Below are positions 34,868-40,629 of a DNA stretch of 43,145 nt, piece by piece (the first letter of the stretch is position 1; each line of letters starts with the position of its first letter). A program made the position numbers and the translations under genes. Under the pieces are notes generated by a model. The model was not told where the DNA came from. It saw nothing but the letters and a program-made list of their open reading frames with translations, and ran no database searches. The stretch is from Chersky-840 sp035532735 (GTDB lineage: Bacteria > Actinomycetota > Acidimicrobiia > Acidimicrobiales > UBA8190). The DNA is taken from positions 1 through 43,145 of the forward strand of contig DATKQM010000049.1 of assembly GCA_035532735.1 (NCBI GenBank), given 5' to 3'.

Positions 34868-35336
34868 CGGCACGGCGACGGTGACGCTTCCTAACGACAC
34901 CCAGATCCTGATCACCCGGGACTTCGACGCACCCCGGCATCTCGTCTACAAGGCCTGGACCACACCCGAGCTCATCAAGCGGTGGTGGAGCGGCGACCGG
35001 GGTGAGGTGACCCTCGTCGAGGTGGACCTACGGGTAGGTGGCATGTGGCGCTACGTGATGGTCGCCAACCAGGGGTTCGAGGTCGCCTTCCACGGCGAGT
35101 ACCGCGAGATCGTCACCAACGAGCGGATCGTCTCGACCGAGGTCTTCGAAGCCATGCCCGACGAAGTCGTCGTCAACACCTACGCCTTCACCCAACAAGG
35201 CGGGCGCACGACCCTCACCATCCTGGTCCAGCACACCGGCCAGGCCATCCGTGACGCGCACATCGCCTCGGGTATGGAGGCCGGCATGCAAGAAGCCATG
35301 GACCATCTCGAGCAGGTGGCGGTGTCACTTCGCTAG
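34857..35336 (+). CDS. SRPBCC/AhsA1-like protein (module 1)
   Basis: 159 aa with the Activator-of-Hsp90-like START fold: LITRDFDAPRHLVYKAWTTP, ELIKRWWSGDRGEVTLVEVD, LRVGGMWRYVMV, and the C-terminal ASGMEAGMQEAMDHLEQVAV. Start ATG lies inside the last codons of the ArsR gene. Probably a small-molecule-binding partner in a two-gene stress module; ligand unknown. Confidence 0.92.
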   Translation: MTSSGTATVTLPNDTQILITRDFDAPRHLVYKAWTTPELIKRWWSGDRGEVTLVEVDLRVGGMWRYVMVANQGFEVAFHGEYREIVTNERIVSTEVFEAMPDEVVVNTYAFTQQGGRTTLTILVQHTGQAIRDAHIASGMEAGMQEAMDHLEQVAVSLR

Positions 35337-35387
35337 ACAGCGGGACCCCACAGAGCGAATCAGAAGTGCGCCCTCGGAAGTCCAGCC

Positions 35388-35417
35388 TTGACATGTAACT
35401 ATATGGTTACATATAAT
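35388..35417 (+). promoter_or_regulatory. Promoter and palindromic operator of ArsR-SRPBCC module 2
   Basis: A near-ideal promoter: TTGACA (35388-35393), 18-bp spacer, TATAAT (35412-35417), then 8 bases to GTG 35426. ATGTAAC (35393-35399) and GTTACAT (35406-35412) are perfect 7-bp arms around six bases, filling the spacer. With such a strong promoter, repression by the encoded ArsR protein at this palindrome is expected. Confidence 0.8.
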
Positions 35418-35425
35418 GGCCGGGT

Positions 35426-35743
35426 GTGGACGAGAATGTCGTGTTCAAGGCCCTCGCCGATCCGACGCGCCGCTTCCTGCTCGATCTTCTCTTCGAGCGC
35501 GAAGGTCGCACGTTGACCGATCTCGAATCTCACGTGGACATGTCGCGGATCGGAGTCATGAAGCACCTACGGCTGCTGGAACAGGCAGGGCTTGTCGTTA
35601 CCCGTCGGTCGGGCCGAGAGAAGCTGCATTTCCTCAACCCCGTCCCGATCCGTCTGATCCATGACCGGTGGATCGATAAGTACAGCGAACGCCACGCTTC
35701 GGCGCTCGCCACCCTGAAAGTCAACTTGGAGGCACGGAAATGA
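35426..35743 (+). CDS. ArsR-family regulator (module 2)
   Basis: 105 aa winged-helix repressor: VFKALADPTRRFLLDLLFER, LTDLESHVDMSRIGVMKHLR and LLEQAGLVVTRRSGREKLHF. No metal-binding Cys are seen. It is a different subgroup from the module 1 regulator, in line with the different operator sequence. GTG 35426 is set by the promoter; the stop overlaps the partner's ATG (ATGA). Confidence 0.93.
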   Translation: MDENVVFKALADPTRRFLLDLLFEREGRTLTDLESHVDMSRIGVMKHLRLLEQAGLVVTRRSGREKLHFLNPVPIRLIHDRWIDKYSERHASALATLKVNLEARK

Positions 35744-36255
35744 CCACGTCGACCACGTCCGAGACGATCCAGATGTACCGCGTCTACATCAAGGCGACGC
35801 CCGAGGCCATCTGGGAGGCCATCACCAAGCCCGACTGGACGGTGCAGTACGGCTACGCCCCTCTCGTGGAGTACGAGCTGCGGTCGGGGGGTGCCTTTCG
35901 GGCACACGCGAACGAGGGCATGAAAGCCCTGGGCTGTCCGGACGTCATTAGCGATGGCGAGGTGATCGAGTCCGACCCGCCTCGCAAGCTGGTCCAGACG
36001 TGGCGGATGACGATGACGCCCGAGATGGCATCTGAGGCCTTTACCCGACTCACCTATGACATCGAGCCCGTTCGAGGCGGTGTCACCAAGCTCACCGTTA
36101 TTCACGACGTGACGGGTGCGCCGATGTGGGCCACCGTGCTGCGTGGCGAGAGCGAGTCGAGCGGGGCCGGCGGCGGCTGGAGCGAGATCCTCAGCGGGCT
36201 CAAGACACTGCTCGAGACTGGCGAGCAACTCCCCTTCCAAAGTGGCCCGGCATAA
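35740..36255 (+). CDS. SRPBCC/AhsA1-like protein (module 2)
   Basis: 171 aa START-fold protein: MYRVYIKATPEAIWEAITKP, VEYELRSGGAFRAHANEGMK, VIESDPPRKLVQTWRMTMTP, VTKLTVIHDVTGAP and a C-terminal GGGWSEILSGLKTLLETGEQ. It is translationally coupled to the second ArsR gene and converges on the DinB-like gene 18 bases away. Ligand unknown. Confidence 0.92.
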   Translation: MTTSTTSETIQMYRVYIKATPEAIWEAITKPDWTVQYGYAPLVEYELRSGGAFRAHANEGMKALGCPDVISDGEVIESDPPRKLVQTWRMTMTPEMASEAFTRLTYDIEPVRGGVTKLTVIHDVTGAPMWATVLRGESESSGAGGGWSEILSGLKTLLETGEQLPFQSGPA

Positions 36256-36273
36256 AGCCATTCGGGTGTTCGA

Positions 36274-36792
36274 CTACCAGCCGACCGCTCCGTCGACCAT
36301 CTCCCGGATGAGATCGGCGTGGCCGTTGTGTCGAGAGTATTCCTCGATCATGTGGAGATAGATCCATCGCAACGAGCGCGGGTCACCTTCTCTGAGGCCG
36401 GTGTCGTCGAGCGAGAGCCCCGCCGCGGCCACCCGACTGGCCTCGCACTCTTCGAGCCAGGTCGTCAGGTCGCTCTCCCAGTCGGCGTCGTCGAGAGGGA
36501 CGAGCTCGCTGTCCTCGATCTCGGGGTCGTACCAGATCGGCGGTGCATCGGACTCGCGCAGAAGGCATCGCCGGAACCAACTCCGTTCCACCTCTCCCAT
36601 GTGCCGCACCAAGCCGTGGAGTGACAATTTCGATGTCGAGATGGGCCTAGCTTTGCGCTGGACGTCGGAGACCCCCTCACACTTGAGCATGAGCGTGGCC
36701 CGGTGGAACTCGAGCCATCCTTCGAGCATGGTTCGTTCCGGGGCTACGAACTGCGGCTCGGCACGACGCGGGTCTACCAGGTCTTCAACCAT
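36274..36792 (-). CDS. DinB/DUF664-family protein
   Basis: 172 aa four-helix-bundle protein: TMLEGWLEFHRATLMLKCEG, LSLHGLVRHMGEVERSWFRR, and RWIYLHMIEEYSRHNGHADL. The three His (in LVRHMGEVE and the two in the last motif) are the usual metal site of DinB-like thiol or transfer enzymes such as mycothiol- or bacillithiol-linked transferases. ATG 36792 follows GAAGGAG by 8 bases. A TAGGTT at about 40 bases upstream may be its -10 box. Function beyond the fold is not known. Confidence 0.9.
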   Translation of the reverse strand: MVEDLVDPRRAEPQFVAPERTMLEGWLEFHRATLMLKCEGVSDVQRKARPISTSKLSLHGLVRHMGEVERSWFRRCLLRESDAPPIWYDPEIEDSELVPLDDADWESDLTTWLEECEASRVAAAGLSLDDTGLREGDPRSLRWIYLHMIEEYSRHNGHADLIREMVDGAVGW

Positions 36793-36861
36793 GTGACCGT
36801 CTCCTTCGTCGGTGTGGCCCGACCATCAAACCTAGGTCGGCGAATCAGACCAAGCTGTGGG

Positions 36862-38712
36862 TCAGCCAAAGGTGAAGTCGTAGGCGTCGACGCCGGGCGA
36901 GAAGTTGATGACGAGGGTGGCCGTCTCGATCGTCGGTGACGACACGAGCGTGTAGAGCCGGGGGATGCCCGACACCGCGATGGTCTGGGTGTGCGAGCCC
37001 ACGGTGGTCTTGATGGTGCCGGTCCCCCCCAGAACGAGATAGACGTGATGGGCGGTGAAAGCCAGCTCGAGGCGCGCCCCTGATCCCGACGAGATCTTCT
37101 CCGCACCCACGGTCCAGGTTCCCGCGAAGGCCAGGGCGTCGGGAGGCAGTGAGCTCGGGAACTTGTAGACCGCCGGTTGGTTCTCGGAGACGGTGGTCCC
37201 GTCGAAGTTCGGCAACCCGTACTGGTACCCGAGGTAGGACTCCGGGGTCACCGCCACGGTCGGGGTCTTGTCCGGGACGTCCGTACCGGGCGGGAGCTTC
37301 ACCTTGGGGTTGGCGTCGACGAGGAGCGTCCGGATGAGCGACTCCGTGCCGCTGTAGTCGCCCTCGCCGAACTCGGCGTGGCGGACCTGGCCCGTGGCGT
37401 CGATCAGGTACTCGGCCGGCCAGGACTCGTTCTGGTAGGCGTCCCAGGTCTTGTAGCCGTTGTCCACGGCGATGGGGTAGTCCACACCGAGCTGTGCCGC
37501 TGCCAGTTTGACGTTCGACACCACATGCTCGAAGGCGAACTCGGGGGTGTGCACTCCCACGACCACGAAACCGTCGTGGCGGTATCGCGCGTACCAGGAC
37601 TCGACATGAGGCAGTGACCGTTGGCAGTTGATGCACGAGTAGGTCCAGAAGTCGACCAGGACGACCTTGCCCTTCAACGACGCCAGCGACAAGGGCCGAT
37701 CGCCCGGGGTGTTGAGCCATGACGAGACGCCCGTGAAGTTGGGAGCCGTGCCACAGTCCTCGAGTGTCGACAGTCCCGGCGCGCAACTCCCGAGCTTCCC
37801 CGACTTCTTCGCACCAGTGAGGGCGGCCAGTTGCCGTTTGGCATAGGAACCACCCTCGAGATGGCTCTGGAGAGCGTGGGTGTACCCGGGCACCACCCGC
37901 TGCAGGCCATCGGTGACGTTGAAGGCGATGAGCAGCGTCATGGTGAGCAGGATCACCCCACCGATCTGCCGGGTGAGCACGGCCCGCGACCGGAAGGCGG
38001 CCACCCGCTCGGCCACCCGTTGGCCGGCCAGCGCGAACACGAGAAGAGGAACCGACGCCCCCAGGGCGAAGTCGACGGTGAGCACCACCGCACCAAGGCC
38101 GACCCGATGATGGGCGCTGACCACGGAGATGGCGGTCAACACCGGGCCCGCGCAGGGGACGAACAGCGCCCCCAACCCGAGACCGAGGACGAACCCTCCG
38201 GCGTTCCCGTTGGGCTGGCGCTGCGCGATCCGGGCGAAGGGTCGCTCCAGGAGGTGCCCGAGGGGCGGAACGATGAGCCCGGCCGCCACGACGCCCAGGA
38301 CGACGAGCCCGGCGTCGGTCAGGAAGTCCTGGGGCAGGCCCAGCGCACTGAGCAGTGACGACCCCACCAGGGTGACGACGCTGAAGCTGACCACGAGCCC
38401 GCCCACCACGGCATAGGCCCGGTAGCTCCGGGACCGGGCCCGATCCACCGAACGAGCCGGGGTCGACTTCGAGGTCCGGACCGCCACCCGCAGGCTGTCG
38501 CCCGACCCTCGTGTCCCGGCCGGCTGTCGGGTCCGTCTCTGGGTGGCGTCCGCGCTCTCGCCGCCGCCGCCTTCGGTCGCGTCGTCGGTCGCGTCGTCGG
38601 GTGTGGGGACCGTGGCGCCGGCCACGAGGACGACGGGGAGGACCGGGAGGATGCACGGTGAGATGCCGGCGATAACCCCCGCCACGAACCCGATGGCATA
38701 CAGCAGGAGCAC
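36862..38712 (-). CDS. dipZ: DipZ-type fusion: CcdA/DsbD membrane domain + TlpA-like thioredoxin + CBM-like domain
   Basis: 616 aa. The membrane part (1-290) has the CcdA cysteines in GISPCILPVLPVVLVAG and FVPCAGPVLTAISVV and about six helices; it carries electrons from cytoplasmic thioredoxin outward. Between the first two helices a hydrophilic Asp/Gly/Arg-rich insert of about 55 residues (roughly 38-92) interrupts the domain. Then follow a TlpA/AhpC-like thioredoxin domain (about 310-480) with WTYSCINCQRSLPHVESW and a C-terminal beta domain (about 490-616, LAFAGTWTVGAEKIS) as in mycobacterial DipZ. Role: disulfide reduction or redox maintenance outside the membrane. GTG 38712 is the first in-frame start, with GGAGAGAGG 11 bases upstream. 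Confidence 0.92.
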   Translation of the reverse strand: MLLLYAIGFVAGVIAGISPCILPVLPVVLVAGATVPTPDDATDDATEGGGGESADATQRRTRQPAGTRGSGDSLRVAVRTSKSTPARSVDRARSRSYRAYAVVGGLVVSFSVVTLVGSSLLSALGLPQDFLTDAGLVVLGVVAAGLIVPPLGHLLERPFARIAQRQPNGNAGGFVLGLGLGALFVPCAGPVLTAISVVSAHHRVGLGAVVLTVDFALGASVPLLVFALAGQRVAERVAAFRSRAVLTRQIGGVILLTMTLLIAFNVTDGLQRVVPGYTHALQSHLEGGSYAKRQLAALTGAKKSGKLGSCAPGLSTLEDCGTAPNFTGVSSWLNTPGDRPLSLASLKGKVVLVDFWTYSCINCQRSLPHVESWYARYRHDGFVVVGVHTPEFAFEHVVSNVKLAAAQLGVDYPIAVDNGYKTWDAYQNESWPAEYLIDATGQVRHAEFGEGDYSGTESLIRTLLVDANPKVKLPPGTDVPDKTPTVAVTPESYLGYQYGLPNFDGTTVSENQPAVYKFPSSLPPDALAFAGTWTVGAEKISSGSGARLELAFTAHHVYLVLGGTGTIKTTVGSHTQTIAVSGIPRLYTLVSSPTIETATLVINFSPGVDAYDFTFG

Positions 38713-38787
38713 GACCCGGTGAACCTCTCTCCGGAGCTCCTCGGCGTCCGGGTGATCCCATGGTACGAAGGCCCGCCTCGATAGAGA

Positions 38788-38801
38788 CGTCGCAGGCGAC
38801 G
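38788..38801 (-). terminator. Small hairpin after glpK
   Basis: CGTCG and CGACG flank CAGG just after the glpK stop on the minus strand. Five base pairs without a clear T-tract, so weak. dipZ starts about 75 bases further on. Confidence 0.3.
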
Positions 38802-38805
38802 CCGT

Positions 38806-40326
38806 TCAGCTCCCCGGGACCGCCCACCCGAGCGACCGCTCGACCGCCTTTCGCCAACCCTCATAGGCGCGGTCGGCCGCCGTCACCGAGCCTCGGGCTT
38901 CGAACTGAGCCTCGAGAGTCCAGATCGACTCCAGATCACCGACCGACGACCACACGCCCTCGGCCACTCCCGCCAAGGTGGCGGCTCCGAGCGCGGTGGT
39001 CTCGGTCGTGGTGGGACGCGACACCGGGACCCGCAGTTGGTCGGCCTGGATCTGGAGCAACAGGTCGAGGACCGCCGCACCACCGTCGACGCGCAACGCG
39101 GCGAGCTCGGTGCCGACATCTTTCATGGCCTCCACCACGTCGCGCACCTGGTACGCCATGGCCTCGATCACGGCCCGGGCGATGTGCGCCGCACCCAAAC
39201 CTCGGGTGAGGCCGGTGATGGCGCCCCGCGCATAAGGGTCCCACCACGGGCTGCCGAGGCCGGTGAATCCGGGCACGACGTAGACGCCTTCGCTGTCGTC
39301 GACCTGCTCGGCGAGCGGTCCGATGCCGGCCGCCTCGCCGATGAGCCCGAGCCCGTCCCGCAACCATTGGATCGCCGCCCCGGTGACGAACACGGCTCCC
39401 TCCAGCGCGTACGTCACCGGTTGCGAGCCGCCATGCTCACCGAGATCCCAGGCCACGGTGGTGAGGAGCCCCTCCGAAGGCGGCGGGCACACACCACCGA
39501 CGTTCATCAAGACAAAGCTCCCCGTCCCATAGGTCACCTTCGCCATACCCGGCGACACACACGCCTGGCCGAACAGCGCCGCCTGCTGGTCGCCGGCCAC
39601 CCCGCTCACCCCGACGCCCGCCACAGCCGGCGCCGCGTGGGCGAGCGCCCCCCGCACCACTCCGAACCGACCGCACGAGGGCGCGACGTCGGGGAGCGCG
39701 GCCCGAGGTACTCCGAAGATGTCGCACAGCTCGTCGGACCACGACCGCTCGCGTATGTCGTAGAGCAAGGTCCGAGAGGCGTTGGTGGCATCGGTGGCGA
39801 GGACCCCACCATCGGGGCCCCCGGTGAGGTTCCAGATCAACCAGGCGTCGACGGTGCCGAGGACCAGGTCGTCGGTGACCGGGACCCCACCGGGACCGAG
39901 CAGCCACGCCATCTTGGTACCCGAGAAGTACGGGTCGAGGACGAGCCCAGTCCTTTCCCGCACCACCGGGAGATGGCCTTCGGCACGCAGCTCGTCGCAC
40001 CGCTCGGCGGTCCGCCGGTCCTGCCACACGATGGCCTTGTGCAGGGGGAGGCCGCTACCACGGTCCCAGGCCACCACCGTCTCGCGCTGGTTGGTGATCC
40101 CGATCGCCGCGATCGTGTTGCCCGCGACCTGGCGCCGACCGGCCACCTCGCTGACGGTTTCCACCACGGTCTCCCAGATCTCGGTGGGGTCGTGTTCCAC
40201 CCATCCGGGCCGGGGGTAGTGCTGAGTCAGCTCCCGGTACGAGACGTCGACCACGGCCCCGGACCCGTCGACGGCCAGGGCCCGGACGCCGCTCGTCCCG
40301 GCATCGATGGCGATCACACAGGCCAC
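38806..40326 (-). CDS. glpK: Glycerol kinase
   Basis: 506 aa, FGGY kinase converting glycerol to sn-glycerol-3-phosphate. Phosphate loop AIDAGTSGVRALAVD; glycerol-contact residues are all present: NQRETVVAWDR (Arg-Glu), AIVWQDRRT (Trp), DPYFSGTKMAWLL (Tyr) and GVAGDQQAALFGQ (Asp). TYGTGSFVLMNVG and RVDGGAAVLDLLLQIQAD are also typical. GTG 40326 lies 8 bases after -10 TAGGGT. It is a single gene, far from glpD, while a second, altered FGGY kinase is in the glpD operon. Confidence 0.95.
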   Translation of the reverse strand: MACVIAIDAGTSGVRALAVDGSGAVVDVSYRELTQHYPRPGWVEHDPTEIWETVVETVSEVAGRRQVAGNTIAAIGITNQRETVVAWDRGSGLPLHKAIVWQDRRTAERCDELRAEGHLPVVRERTGLVLDPYFSGTKMAWLLGPGGVPVTDDLVLGTVDAWLIWNLTGGPDGGVLATDATNASRTLLYDIRERSWSDELCDIFGVPRAALPDVAPSCGRFGVVRGALAHAAPAVAGVGVSGVAGDQQAALFGQACVSPGMAKVTYGTGSFVLMNVGGVCPPPSEGLLTTVAWDLGEHGGSQPVTYALEGAVFVTGAAIQWLRDGLGLIGEAAGIGPLAEQVDDSEGVYVVPGFTGLGSPWWDPYARGAITGLTRGLGAAHIARAVIEAMAYQVRDVVEAMKDVGTELAALRVDGGAAVLDLLLQIQADQLRVPVSRPTTTETTALGAATLAGVAEGVWSSVGDLESIWTLEAQFEARGSVTAADRAYEGWRKAVERSLGWAVPGS

Positions 40327-40334
40327 GACCGCCG

Positions 40335-40340
40335 ACCCTA
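40335..40340 (-). promoter_or_regulatory. -10 box of glpK
   Basis: TAGGGT on the minus strand ends 8 bases before GTG 40326. Confidence 0.45.
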
Positions 40341-40461
40341 TCCGGACCCAATCCGGGCCCCCCAGGCACTCATCCTCCTAAGCCCGCTCGCCGCCTCGAC
40401 GGCCCCGGGTGCAAACCTTCGCGAACGGGTCGCGACCAGGGCCGACACCGCAACAAATCCA

Positions 40462-40491
40462 TTGACACTCTCGTAACTACAGTGCTGTAAT
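40462..40491 (+). promoter_or_regulatory. nrdJ promoter
   Basis: TTGACA (40462-40467), 18-bp spacer and TGTAAT (40486-40491). A palindrome TACAGTGCTGTA (40478-40489) overlaps the -10. Transcription should start near 40498, giving a leader of about 130 nt. The gap 40341-40461 before it holds nothing I recognise; a possible second -10 (TACGCT, near 40595) is weak. Confidence 0.65.
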
Positions 40492-40493
40492 GG

Positions 40494-40540
40494 CCACTGC
40501 ATCTGGGGGCCACTTCAGGAGAGACCACAACATCTTGTGG
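40494..40540 (+). promoter_or_regulatory. Tandem NrdR-box-like operators upstream of nrdJ
   Basis: Two 16-bp sites, CCACTGCATCTGGGGG (40494-40509) and CCACAACATCTTGTGG (40525-40540), are 31 bp apart start to start, about three helical turns, with a 15-bp linker. The second matches every strongly conserved base of the NrdR box as I recall it (aCaCwAtATaTwGtgt pattern); the first is degenerate. NrdR is the ATP/dATP-sensing repressor of ribonucleotide reductase genes. The second site also folds as a 9-bp RNA hairpin with a CATC loop (40522-40543). Confidence 0.75.
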
Positions 40541-40629
40541 TCTGAGGGAGGGGTTGGGCTGAGGAGCCCTGCCGTCTCCCGAAGGTGGGCACCTACGCTG
40601 GGAACCAAGGAAAGGGTGGAACGACGACC

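Noticed and set aside
40341..40629. A cobalamin riboswitch before the B12-dependent nrdJ
   Set aside because: I looked for the B12-box core and the surrounding helices and did not find them. The leader is better explained by promoter, NrdR-type boxes and one hairpin.
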